DNA from: Blattabacterium sp. (Blaberus giganteus)
GTDB taxonomy: Bacteria > Bacteroidota > Bacteroidia > Flavobacteriales > Blattabacteriaceae
Length of the DNA: 64,000 nt
Assembly (NCBI RefSeq): GCF_000262715.1
Contig: NC_017924.1
Span: forward strand, 1-64,000
Reading direction: 5' to 3'
Under the pieces are notes generated by a model that ran no database searches, was not told where the DNA came from, and was given only the letters and a program-made list of their open reading frames with translations. The position numbers and the translations under genes are program-made. This document shows, in pieces, positions 17,218 through 26,521 of the stretch; within the stretch, counting starts at the first letter, position 1; every line of letters begins with the position of its first letter.

Positions 17218-19414
17218 AATTCGAATTTCTGTTTATATCATATTATTTATGTTTTCTATATCCATTTTTTACGGAAACGAAAAAAAAGAAAATCGTATTC
17301 TTGATAATCATCATAAAATAAAAAATGATTTTTCTTTTTTGAAAGATGTTTTAAAATATAAATCGGATATACAAGAACATGATATAAAAGAAGGAAAATC
17401 ATATTTAAAAGGACAAGCTTCTGTAGAATATGATAACACAAAAATTGAAGCTGATTATATAGAATTAAGCTGGAAAACTGGAGATTTATATGCGAAATCA
17501 AAAGAACAATCTGTTTTTTTACAAAAAGGAAATCAACTATATTTTTTAAATAAAATTCATTTCAATTTAAATCATAAAATAGGAGAAGCAAAAAACTTCT
17601 ATATAAAAGAAAAAAATCATATTGTGATAGCTAATGATATTTTAAAAAAAAAAGAGGATATTTTAATGAAAAAAATTACATATATATCAGATTCTTTTTT
17701 TTTAGAAAAAAAAGATAATTCTCCTGATTTTTATTTAAAAACAGATTATTTAAAATATTCTTATTTAAAAAAATATATTTTTTCTGGTCCAATTTTTTTT
17801 TATTGGTATAAAGTCCCAATGCCTATTTTTTTACCTTTTTTATATATGCCTATAGAATTGAAAAAAGCATCTTATGGTATTTTGTATCCAAAATTAGGAA
17901 TTCAAGACAAAAAAATTTATATGGAAGATTTAGGATTATTTTTTCCTATTTCTGATTTATTCAATTTTAGAATAAATACTTCCATATATAATACTAAAAA
18001 ATGGAAAATTCAAACAAAAATAGAATATAAATTGAGATATGCTTATGATGGATTGATTAATTTTGATTATCAAAATATGTTCAATGAACAAAAAAATTAT
18101 TTATTTCAATGGAAACATAATTCAGATTTTAAATCGAATTCTGAAATAAGTTTTAATGCGAATATTAATTATGATAATATTTTTTTACATAATAAAAATA
18201 TTAATTTTTCTTATATAAACATAAGAAAAAAGTTTTATAATTATTTATGGTTTATAGATTTTTATATGATTCAATATCATGATAAAAAGAAAATTAAATT
18301 TATCATTCCAGAATTTATTTTCCATACAAATAATATACTTTTTCATGATAAAAAAAATTCTTTTTTAAATCATATAAATATCGAAAACAGATTCCAATTC
18401 AATAATTTTATAGATGTTCATAAAACAATATATTTTCATGCTGGACTGAATCATAATATGAGCATGACTACTTATTTTTATTTTTTTTATCCTTATTTAA
18501 AGGGTTCATCTAAAATTTTGTATAAAGATTTTTATACATGGAATTTCCAAGATTTTTATGTTTCAAGTTTTCAAAACTTAGATTTTTCAACAAATATAGT
18601 ATCTATTCCGTTCTATAAAATTTGGAATTTTAAAAATATTTTTTTATTAAAACATCAAATAAAACCTATTTTATCTTTTCATGTTAAATACTTTCCTCCT
18701 GTTTTTTATAACGTAAAAAATCATTTTGAGAAAAGAATAAATTTTATTTTAGATAACGATTGTATAAGTACAATAAAAAATCCATGGAATGGTGTTGAGA
18801 AAAAAATAGAAATTTTTAAAGAAATAAATACCTCATTTCTTATTGATCATAATTTTATGAAATGGGAAAATTTTCATATTACGGGTAATACTGATTTAGC
18901 AAAAAATTCGGAAATCAAATATAAAGTAGGAATAGATTTTGGAAAAAAAGAAAAAAAAAATAAAATAATATATTTTGATTTTTCTTTTTCTTCTAATTAT
19001 AAAATAAATTTTTTTCCTGTTAAAAATAAATTTCAAAAAAAAGGGAAAAATCGTTATGATTACTTTTTTTTCGATAGAAAAAATTATGCAAAATATTCAA
19101 TCCCGTTAAATTTAAAAATTGATTTTCATTCCAATTATGAAAAAAATTTTTTTAACAAAAAACAATTATTTCATACTCTTTTAAATTTTAATGGATCTAT
19201 AAATATTACAAAATATTGGAAAATAAGTTTTAATACAGATTACAATTTGTTAAAAAATCAAATCATATTCGCTAATATTATTTTTGATAGAGATATAAGA
19301 AGCTTTGATATGAGTTTTAATTGTGTTCTTGCAAAAAATTATTCCTGGTCTTTTTTTATTGGATTAAAAGATCCAAACTTCAGAAATATTATACAATACA
19401 ATGAAAAAAACTAA
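17210..19414 (+). CDS. lptD: LPS-assembly outer-membrane protein LptD-like
   Basis: LptD is the outer-membrane barrel that inserts LPS delivered by the Lpt bridge. The 734-residue protein begins with a signal-peptide-like segment (YKIRISVYIILFMFSISIFYG). An OstA/LptA-like beta-jellyroll follows (about 65-190: IEADYIELSW, KIGEAKNFYI), then a long aromatic, beta-rich domain consistent with the barrel. LPIEL-type segments such as PIFLPFLYMPIELKKASYG are typical of LptD in Bacteroidota. The start is TTG at 17210, because starting at the next ATG (17249) would cut off most of the signal peptide. An OstA-like gene and an ABC exporter lie downstream, and lptB is at 26522. Confidence 0.85.
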   Translation: MYKIRISVYIILFMFSISIFYGNEKKENRILDNHHKIKNDFSFLKDVLKYKSDIQEHDIKEGKSYLKGQASVEYDNTKIEADYIELSWKTGDLYAKSKEQSVFLQKGNQLYFLNKIHFNLNHKIGEAKNFYIKEKNHIVIANDILKKKEDILMKKITYISDSFFLEKKDNSPDFYLKTDYLKYSYLKKYIFSGPIFFYWYKVPMPIFLPFLYMPIELKKASYGILYPKLGIQDKKIYMEDLGLFFPISDLFNFRINTSIYNTKKWKIQTKIEYKLRYAYDGLINFDYQNMFNEQKNYLFQWKHNSDFKSNSEISFNANINYDNIFLHNKNINFSYINIRKKFYNYLWFIDFYMIQYHDKKKIKFIIPEFIFHTNNILFHDKKNSFLNHINIENRFQFNNFIDVHKTIYFHAGLNHNMSMTTYFYFFYPYLKGSSKILYKDFYTWNFQDFYVSSFQNLDFSTNIVSIPFYKIWNFKNIFLLKHQIKPILSFHVKYFPPVFYNVKNHFEKRINFILDNDCISTIKNPWNGVEKKIEIFKEINTSFLIDHNFMKWENFHITGNTDLAKNSEIKYKVGIDFGKKEKKNKIIYFDFSFSSNYKINFFPVKNKFQKKGKNRYDYFFFDRKNYAKYSIPLNLKIDFHSNYEKNFFNKKQLFHTLLNFNGSINITKYWKISFNTDYNLLKNQIIFANIIFDRDIRSFDMSFNCVLAKNYSWSFFIGLKDPNFRNIIQYNEKN

Positions 19415-19420
19415 TTAATC

Positions 19421-19804
19421 ATGATACCAAAAAAATTTTCAATAGAAAAAATTCCATCTTATGGACCATATAATACATGTGTTCTTGTTGCAGGTTTTTT
19501 ATTTATTTCTGGACAAATAGCTGTAGATGAAAAAAAAGAAATGCTAATATCAGGGAATATAGAAATAGAAACAAAAAAAGTTATGGAAAATATAAAAATT
19601 ATTCTTTCAGAAAATGGAATAGGATTTTCAAATGTTGTAAAGACTTCTATTTTTATAACAGACATAAGTTTTATTTCTAGAATAAATAATGTGTATTCCA
19701 AATTTTTTCATGAAGGAAATTATCCTGCTAGAGAAACTATACAAGTTTCTGCTCTTCCAAAAAATGCTAATATTGAAATATCCTTAATAGCATATAAAAA
19801 TTAA
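19421..19804 (+). CDS. ridA: RidA/YjgF-family enamine/imine deaminase
   Basis: RidA hydrolyses reactive enamine/imine intermediates released by PLP enzymes such as threonine dehydratase. The 127-residue protein is full length. It carries the family features GPYNTCVLVAGFLFISGQIAVD, the GFSNVVKTSIFITD segment and the C-terminal YPARETIQVSALPKNANIEI, including the conserved substrate-binding Arg. It starts 6 bp after lptD, and its placement in the LPS gene run is probably only operonic convenience. Confidence 0.93.
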   Translation: MIPKKFSIEKIPSYGPYNTCVLVAGFLFISGQIAVDEKKEMLISGNIEIETKKVMENIKIILSENGIGFSNVVKTSIFITDISFISRINNVYSKFFHEGNYPARETIQVSALPKNANIEISLIAYKN

Positions 19805-19822
19805 TTATTTTAATAATTTATT

Positions 19823-21478
19823 GTGAAATATGTAATGTTAATTTTTATTTTTATTTTTTTTTTAAAAGGATTTTCTTCTACTTCTAATGAAGTAAAAAAA
19901 ATTGTACAAATCGTTCATGCTGATATAATACGAAACAATAATAATCATGATCAAACTTTTGTTTTAATAGGAAACGTTCATTTAAAATATGATAAGTATC
20001 ATCTTTTTTGTGATAAGGTTATATATAATAAAAAAAATAATAAATATTATGGATATGGAAATGTGAGATTAGAGTCAAAAAAAACTAAAATAGTATCTAA
20101 AAATATAACAGGTAATTTTTTTGATTTTCAATTATCAGGTAAGGTAATTCTGTATCAAAAAAAAATAAAATTAACAGCGGAAATTATTAATTATAATTTT
20201 CAAAAAAAATCACTTCAAGCTATCAATAATGTTGTCCTATTTTTTGATAAAACCAAATTAACTACTAATATATTAGAATATAATTTTATACTAAATCAAA
20301 TTTTTTTACAAAAAAATAGCATTATATATTATGGAAATTATACTATATATAGTAAAAAAGGTTTTTTTTATTTTAATAAAAAAAAGATAGAATTAAAACA
20401 TGAAATTAAATTGATTAGCAAAAATTATACTGCATATGCCAATACGTTAGAATATCTGTTGGAACAAAATCAAGTAAATTTTCGTGACACCGTGATTATA
20501 GTGCAAAATACAAATCTTAATAATTTTATTTATGCTAAAAAAGCACTATTCTCATTTAATAAAAAAATATTTTTATTTAAAAATTATGTAAGTATTTATT
20601 ATAATGGAAAAATTGTGAGAGGAGAATATTTATTTTTTGATCACAAAAAAAAGTATGGATTTATTAAAAATGTTTTGTTTGAAGATTCAAAAAGAAAATA
20701 TTTTTTGATGAGTGGACATGGAAAATTTGATTTTCATTCTGGATCCTTAATTTTCGAAAAAAATCCGAAAATTATAAAAATATTAAAAAAAAATAATTCT
20801 GTTTTCATTTATTCAAACATTTTAAAAATAAATATAAAAAAGGACTATACATATTCGATTCAAGCTTTTTCTGTAAAAAGTTTTTTATTGAATGAATCTA
20901 TTCAAGGAAAATGTGATTCTTTTAATTATGAATCTTCAAATGATTATGTTCAATTTGATGGAAATCCCATATTTTGGTTTCAAAATAAACAAATTACTGG
21001 AAAAATCATATATATACATTTTGAAAAGGAAAATAATGATATTTTGAAATATATAAAAATTGTTAAAAATGCTTTTTATATAGAAAAAATAAACTCAAAA
21101 GAGTTTAATCATATAGAAGGAGATATTATGACTGGATTTTTTAACAAAGAAAATATTTTAGAAAAAATAATAATTAAAGAAAATATTAACAGTATTATTT
21201 TTTTTAATAAAATAATTAATAAATTATCCTGTGGTGTTCTATCTATAGATTTAGATAAATTAAATAAAATAAAAAAAATCTCTTGCATAGGAGAAGCATA
21301 TTCAGAATTAATTCCTATTCATAAAAAAAGTCCTAAGGAACTCCTTTATTTTCATAAATTTTGGAAAGAAAAAGATAAACCGAAAAATGATAAAAAACTT
21401 TTTATATATAAAGAAATAAACAAATATAAAAAAGAAAGTTTATTAGAAAAAAAACAAATTAAAATTATGGTTAAATAG
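19823..21478 (+). CDS. OstA-like (LptA-fold) periplasmic protein
   Basis: The 551-residue protein starts with a secretion signal (KYVMLIFIFIFFLKGFSS). Repeating OstA/LptA-type strands follow: VLIGNVHLKYDKYHLFCDKVIYN, then YYGYGNVRLESKKTKIVSKN, then ITGNFFDFQLSGKVILYQKK. This matches the OstA-like proteins of Bacteroidota thought to carry LPS across the periplasm, functionally like LptA. The start is GTG at 19823; an ATG at 19835 is possible and also leaves a hydrophobic start. It lies between ridA and the aminotransferase in the LPS-export gene run. Confidence 0.8.
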   Translation: MKYVMLIFIFIFFLKGFSSTSNEVKKIVQIVHADIIRNNNNHDQTFVLIGNVHLKYDKYHLFCDKVIYNKKNNKYYGYGNVRLESKKTKIVSKNITGNFFDFQLSGKVILYQKKIKLTAEIINYNFQKKSLQAINNVVLFFDKTKLTTNILEYNFILNQIFLQKNSIIYYGNYTIYSKKGFFYFNKKKIELKHEIKLISKNYTAYANTLEYLLEQNQVNFRDTVIIVQNTNLNNFIYAKKALFSFNKKIFLFKNYVSIYYNGKIVRGEYLFFDHKKKYGFIKNVLFEDSKRKYFLMSGHGKFDFHSGSLIFEKNPKIIKILKKNNSVFIYSNILKINIKKDYTYSIQAFSVKSFLLNESIQGKCDSFNYESSNDYVQFDGNPIFWFQNKQITGKIIYIHFEKENNDILKYIKIVKNAFYIEKINSKEFNHIEGDIMTGFFNKENILEKIIIKENINSIIFFNKIINKLSCGVLSIDLDKLNKIKKISCIGEAYSELIPIHKKSPKELLYFHKFWKEKDKPKNDKKLFIYKEINKYKKESLLEKKQIKIMVK

Positions 21479-21494
21479 AATAAAATCCTTCTTT

Positions 21495-22682
21495 ATGAAA
21501 GAATTAGAAAAGGACTTTCTTCAATATCAAACTCAAATCAATCCATCTCCCATGAATATCATAGTCAATCACGCGGAAGGAAGCTATATTTATGGAAAAG
21601 ATGGTAAAAAATATTTAGATTTTGTAGCAGGAATTTCCGTAAATGTATTAGGACATGGAAATAAAAAAATAAAAGAAGCTATAAAAAAACAAGTAGATAA
21701 ATATCTACATACCATGGTATATGGAGAATTTATACAAAATCCTAGTGTGATGCTTTGTAAAAAAATATCAGAAAATATTCCATATCCACTAACTACTACT
21801 TATTTAGTTAATTCTGGAACAGAAGCTGTAGAAGGAGCTTTAAAATTAGCTAAATGTTATACTGGAAGAGAAGAAATTATATCCTGTAAATGGTCTTATC
21901 ATGGAAATACTCATGGCTCCATGAGTGTTATGGGTAATGAAAATTATAAAAGGTCTTTTAGACCTTTGTTACCTTTAATTAAATTTATCACATTTAATCA
22001 TGTAGAAGAATTAATTAATTCTATTACAAACAAAACTGCTTGTATTATTTTAGAAACAATTCAATGTTCTGCTGGAATTATATTACCTAATATTTCTTTT
22101 TTAAAAGAAGTAAGAAAACAATGTAATTTAAAGAAAGCTTTAATGATCCTTGACGAAATCCAAACTGGATTTGGAAGAACAGGAAAACTTTTTGCATTTG
22201 AACATTATGGAGTCATTCCTGATATATTAATAATGGGAAAAGGAATGGGAGGAGGAATGCCTATCAGTGGTTTTGTCTCTTCTAGAAAAATTATGAAAAC
22301 TTTTCGTGATATTACTCCTTTAGGACATTTAACTACTTTTGGTGGAAATGCTGTTTCTGCTTCTGCTTCTTTAGCTACTTTAAATCAACTTATTAATTCC
22401 AATATAATGGAACAAGTATCTGTGAAAGAAAAATGGATTAGAGAATATTTGGTTCATAATAAAATTAAAAATATTCATGGAAAAGGTCTTATTTTATCTT
22501 TTGAATTAAAAAATAAAGAGACAGTAGAAAAAGTTTTTAAAAATTGTATAAAAAAAGGATTAATATTATTTCGTTTTTTATTTCATAACAATTCTTTACG
22601 TATATCTCCTCCATTAACAATTACAAAAAAGGAAATCCAAAAAGGATGTTCTATTATTCTAGAAAGTTTAAATAAACTTTAA
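21495..22682 (+). CDS. Class-III PLP-dependent aminotransferase (acetylornithine/ornithine type)
   Basis: This fold-type I aminotransferase probably acts on acetylornithine, N-succinyl-diaminopimelate or a related omega-amino substrate. The 395 residues include NSGTEAVEGALKLAK (PLP phosphate binding), LDEIQTGFGRTGKLFAFEH (PLP-pyridine Asp), and the Schiff-base lysine in LIMGKGMGGGMPISG. The C-terminal small domain ends normally. Substrate cannot be read from sequence; ArgD/DapC-like roles in arginine or lysine synthesis are the likely choices. The gene follows the OstA-like gene by 16 bp and precedes truA by 15 bp. Confidence 0.87.
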   Translation: MKELEKDFLQYQTQINPSPMNIIVNHAEGSYIYGKDGKKYLDFVAGISVNVLGHGNKKIKEAIKKQVDKYLHTMVYGEFIQNPSVMLCKKISENIPYPLTTTYLVNSGTEAVEGALKLAKCYTGREEIISCKWSYHGNTHGSMSVMGNENYKRSFRPLLPLIKFITFNHVEELINSITNKTACIILETIQCSAGIILPNISFLKEVRKQCNLKKALMILDEIQTGFGRTGKLFAFEHYGVIPDILIMGKGMGGGMPISGFVSSRKIMKTFRDITPLGHLTTFGGNAVSASASLATLNQLINSNIMEQVSVKEKWIREYLVHNKIKNIHGKGLILSFELKNKETVEKVFKNCIKKGLILFRFLFHNNSLRISPPLTITKKEIQKGCSIILESLNKL

Positions 22683-22697
22683 AAAAAAATAATATAA

Positions 22698-23465
22698 ATG
22701 AGATTTTTCATTGAATTAGCTTATAATGGAAAACATTTTTTTGGATGGCAAATTCAAAAAAAAGTAAGTACAGTAGAAGAAGAATTAGAATATTGTTTAT
22801 CAAAATTATTGAAAACATCTATAAATGTTGTAGGGGCTAGTAGAACAGATAAAGGAGTTCATGCTAAACAAATGTTTGCTCATTTTGATTATGAAAGAAA
22901 AATTAAAAATAATTTCGTAGATAGATTAAATGTTTTTTTACCTAAATCTATTAAAGTATTCAATATTTTTCCAGTAAAAAAAAATATTCATGCAAGATTT
23001 GATGCTATAAAACGAACATATAAATATTATTTAACGCGCGAAAAAAATCCATTTAATGAAGATTTATCTTGGTACTGTTTTTATCCACTCAATATTCAAA
23101 CAATGAATATAGCTTCAAAAAAACTCATGGAGTATAAGGATTTTAGTTCTTTTTGTAAAAAAAAAAAAAAAAGAAAAAATGAAGAAGAAAACAATATATG
23201 TCAAATTTATCATGCAAGTTGGTCTGAGAATAATAACATTTTATGCTTTACAATTGAAGCTAATCGATTTTTAAGATCGATGGTTAGAGCTATTATAGGG
23301 AGGCTTATTGATGTAGGAAGAAATAAAATCAGCATAAATGAATTTGTAAAAATTATAGAATTAAGAGATTCTAATTTTTGCAAATTTATAGTCCCTGCAT
23401 GTGGTTTGTTTCTAACTAATATTCTCTATACAGAAGAGATTTTTTATGAAAAAAAATTGGAATAA
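22698..23465 (+). CDS. truA: tRNA pseudouridine(38-40) synthase TruA
   Basis: TruA isomerises uridines 38-40 in the anticodon stem-loop. The 255-residue protein has the N-terminal YNGKHFFGWQIQ segment, the catalytic Asp in GASRTDKGVHAKQ (about 48-60) and the C-terminal RFLRSMVRAIIGRLIDVG motif. A lysine-rich insert near residue 155 is encoded by a run of 16 adenines (23157-23172), a site prone to polymerase slippage. Its end overlaps the next gene by 20 bp. Confidence 0.94.
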   Translation: MRFFIELAYNGKHFFGWQIQKKVSTVEEELEYCLSKLLKTSINVVGASRTDKGVHAKQMFAHFDYERKIKNNFVDRLNVFLPKSIKVFNIFPVKKNIHARFDAIKRTYKYYLTREKNPFNEDLSWYCFYPLNIQTMNIASKKLMEYKDFSSFCKKKKKRKNEEENNICQIYHASWSENNNILCFTIEANRFLRSMVRAIIGRLIDVGRNKISINEFVKIIELRDSNFCKFIVPACGLFLTNILYTEEIFYEKKLE

Positions 23466-25197
23466 ACAAAATTCATCTTTAAAACAGCTTATTATAATTA
23501 GTTTAAATTATAAACTTATATTAATATCAACGATTACAACTTCTATATTAATTTCTTTTATTTCAGCTTATCGTCCTAAGTTAATACAAAAAGCTATAGA
23601 TACTCATATTCTTTACAAAGATTTTTTAGGATTGAAAAATATATTAATATTAATCAGCATACTTCTTTTTTTAGAAAGTATATTTCATTTTATTTTATTA
23701 TATCTATCTAATGTATTAGCACAAAATGTAATTGAAAAAATTAGAATTCTTTTATTTGAAAAATTATTACATTTTAAAAATTCTTTTTTTAATAAAACTC
23801 CAATAGGAAAATTAGTATCTTATTCTGTATCAGATATAGAAACCATAACTGTAATATTTAATGATGGAATCTTGCTTGTTTCTGGAGATGTTTTTAGGAT
23901 TATTATGATTATTATTATGATGTATACAGTTCATCAAAAACTATCTTTTATAGTTTCCCTAACTATTCCTTTTATGTATATCATAACTCGTTTTTTTCAA
24001 AAAACGTTAAAAAAAACGTTTCGTGAAGAACGGATTCAAACCTCACGTTTAAATAGTTTTTTACAAGAAAATATTATAGGAATGTCTATTATTCAACTTT
24101 TTCATAAGGAGAAAGAAGAATATTTAAAATTTAAATCTATTAATCATAAATTAATGAATGCTCATTTTAAAACCATCTTTTATTTTTCTATTTTTTTTCC
24201 TATAGTAGAAATAATTTCTGCTGTAACAATAAGTATTATCATATTTTATGGAGGATTTCATGCAATTGAAATAGGAAATGTTAAACCGGGACAAATTATT
24301 GCTTTTATTTTTTTTATTTATCTTCTTTTTCGTCCTATGCGACAAATAGCTGATAGATTTAATATAATACAAAGAGGAATAGCTGGTATTGAACGTATAT
24401 TTTCTATATTAAATTCTAAAGAATTTATTATTAATAGAGGGAATTTACGTTTCAAAAAGTTAAAAGGACATATTGTATTTAATAATGTTTATTTTTCTTA
24501 TATAGATAATGAAATGGTATTGAATGGAATTTCTTTTGAAATTAACCCAGGGGAAAAAGTAGCAATAGTAGGATCAACAGGTTCTGGGAAATCTACAATC
24601 ACTCATTTAATTTCTAGATTGTATGAAATAAAAAAAGGAAATATTCGGATTGATGGACATTTAATTCAAGATATTGAACTGAAAAATTTAAGATCTCATA
24701 TAAGAGTGGTTACACAAGAAACTTTTTTGTTTAATGATTCGATTATTAATAATATTACTTTAGGAAATCCATCTATTAGTCTTGATCAAATAGAAAACAT
24801 GGCAAAAAAAATAGGAATCCATAATTTTATTACATCTTTACCTAACGGGTATAAATTCATAGTAAAAGAAAGAGGAAATTTACTTTCTATTGGAGAAAAA
24901 CAATTGATTTCTTTTTTAAGAGTTCAAATGCATCCTTATTCTGTACTTATATTAGACGAAGCAACTGCTTCATTAAACAATGAATTAGAAAAAATGATCT
25001 ATCATGCCACAGATATTTTAACTAAACATAAAACTTCTATCATCATCACTCATCGTCTTTCTACATTAGAAAATGCGGATAAGATATTGGCTATTGATAA
25101 AGGATGTATTGTAGAAAAAGGAACTCATAAAGAATTGATTCAATTAAATGGATATTATTCCGGATTATATAAAGAATCTTTGAACAAAAAAAATTAA
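23446..25197 (+). CDS. ABC exporter (fused membrane and ATPase domains, MsbA/MdlB-like)
   Basis: This ABCB-type half transporter has six membrane segments (about 15-320) fused to a nucleotide-binding domain. Walker A is GSTGSGKST (376-384), the signature is LSIGEKQ (480-486) and Walker B is LDEA with E505. The H-loop is IITHRLST. The signature differs from LSGGQ, and the D-loop reads ASLN rather than SxxD. Some Bacteroidota homologues have LSVGQ, so only part of this is unusual. The neighbourhood (lptD, OstA-like, lptB) suggests a lipid A or lipid flippase, but substrate is unproven. It converges on surA, sharing the stop tetranucleotide TTAA. Confidence 0.87.
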   Translation: MKKNWNKQNSSLKQLIIISLNYKLILISTITTSILISFISAYRPKLIQKAIDTHILYKDFLGLKNILILISILLFLESIFHFILLYLSNVLAQNVIEKIRILLFEKLLHFKNSFFNKTPIGKLVSYSVSDIETITVIFNDGILLVSGDVFRIIMIIIMMYTVHQKLSFIVSLTIPFMYIITRFFQKTLKKTFREERIQTSRLNSFLQENIIGMSIIQLFHKEKEEYLKFKSINHKLMNAHFKTIFYFSIFFPIVEIISAVTISIIIFYGGFHAIEIGNVKPGQIIAFIFFIYLLFRPMRQIADRFNIIQRGIAGIERIFSILNSKEFIINRGNLRFKKLKGHIVFNNVYFSYIDNEMVLNGISFEINPGEKVAIVGSTGSGKSTITHLISRLYEIKKGNIRIDGHLIQDIELKNLRSHIRVVTQETFLFNDSIINNITLGNPSISLDQIENMAKKIGIHNFITSLPNGYKFIVKERGNLLSIGEKQLISFLRVQMHPYSVLILDEATASLNNELEKMIYHATDILTKHKTSIIITHRLSTLENADKILAIDKGCIVEKGTHKELIQLNGYYSGLYKESLNKKN

Positions 25198-26456
25198 CAA
25201 TTCATCTTTTTTGCATAATAAGTCTTTTTTAATATTTCCTTTGCCCAATTTTTTACTTTATCTTTTTTTTTAATGTCTATTACAAAATTTTTGAGTATTG
25301 AATAATTTTTTTCAAAAGAAACAGGTTGGGATGGAATTTCATCTAATAATTTAAATATAACAAATGCTTCTTTTCCGTTTATAATTTCTTTGTAAGGATA
25401 AGTAATTTTTCCTTTTTTTAAAAGAATAAATGCTTTTTTCATATTTTTTGATAGTTGATTTTCATCAATCCAAATTTTATTCTGCACTATTACATTTACT
25501 ATTTTATTTTGACTTAATAAATTAGGTATTTGATCTATATTTATTTTGTGACTGATAATACGTTTTCTAAAAAATTCTGCAAATGATTTTGTTTTGTATA
25601 ATTCATATTTAGAATATTTAGGTTTGATTAAAATGTGTTTAAAATCAATATCATTTTTCCTTTTTTTTTCCATCTTTATAAGATGAAATCCTAAATCTGT
25701 TTCGAAAGGTTCAGACATTTCTCCTTCTTTTAAGGATAAAACTAAATGTGCAAATTTTTTTGATAGATCGTTGATTTTTATATCCTTTACAAAACCACCC
25801 TGTAATGCAGAAGCTTCATCTTCAGAATATAAAATAGCTTTGATATAAAAATCAGTATCAGAATGTATTTCTTTTTTGATTTTATTCAAAAAACCAATTA
25901 TTTTTTTTTTGTTAGTTTGACTTAATTTAGGATAAAAAATTATATAAGAAATACATATTTTTTTTGGGTAGTAAGGAATTTTATTCTGTTTTTTTAACAA
26001 AAAATATTTTACTTCTTCTGGAGAAGTTTCCACCTCTTTTGTAATTTTATTGTAGTATTTTTCTATATACTGTTGATTTATAATTTTTTCAGTTATTTCT
26101 TTTAAAAAATTTTTATTTTCTAATTGTGTTAAAAATTCTTCTCGATTAACATATTTTTTTTTCATTTCTGATATAAACATTTGAGTTCTTAATTCTAACT
26201 CTCGATCATTGATTTGTATGCTTTTATCTTTTTTTGCATAATAAAGCATAAATCTTTGAATCAAAAAATCATTTATAATATCAGGATTGCACAACGATTT
26301 TTTATCATCAAGGTTCCCAATTTCAGAATCTAAAATGATATCATTTCCAATTATTACAGAAATACCACTAAGTTTTTCTAAACTAGAAGAATATAAAAAA
26401 TCAACATATAAAAATGCAACAAAAAAACATTTTATAATTATAATAAAGTTTTTCAT
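25194..26456 (-). CDS. surA: Periplasmic peptidyl-prolyl isomerase / outer-membrane protein chaperone SurA-like
   Basis: This is a SurA-like chaperone for unfolded outer-membrane proteins. The 420-residue protein has a signal peptide (MKNFIIIIKCFFVAFLYVDFLYSS), a SurA N-terminal helical domain, and a parvulin domain. Parvulin features are ISYIIFYPKLS, SEDEASALQGGFV and GEMSEPFETDLGFHLIKM. A weaker second repeat starts at DIDFKHILIKPKYS. The ATG at 26456 is used; the frame reaches back only to a TTG at 26465. The stop shares TTAA with the convergent ABC gene. Confidence 0.86.
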   Translation of the reverse strand: MKNFIIIIKCFFVAFLYVDFLYSSSLEKLSGISVIIGNDIILDSEIGNLDDKKSLCNPDIINDFLIQRFMLYYAKKDKSIQINDRELELRTQMFISEMKKKYVNREEFLTQLENKNFLKEITEKIINQQYIEKYYNKITKEVETSPEEVKYFLLKKQNKIPYYPKKICISYIIFYPKLSQTNKKKIIGFLNKIKKEIHSDTDFYIKAILYSEDEASALQGGFVKDIKINDLSKKFAHLVLSLKEGEMSEPFETDLGFHLIKMEKKRKNDIDFKHILIKPKYSKYELYKTKSFAEFFRKRIISHKINIDQIPNLLSQNKIVNVIVQNKIWIDENQLSKNMKKAFILLKKGKITYPYKEIINGKEAFVIFKLLDEIPSQPVSFEKNYSILKNFVIDIKKKDKVKNWAKEILKKTYYAKKMNC

Positions 26457-26521
26457 CACATACAAATATTCATATTTTTTTATTAAATAAAAAAATAAAA
26501 AAAAATTTTAAAAATTAATTT

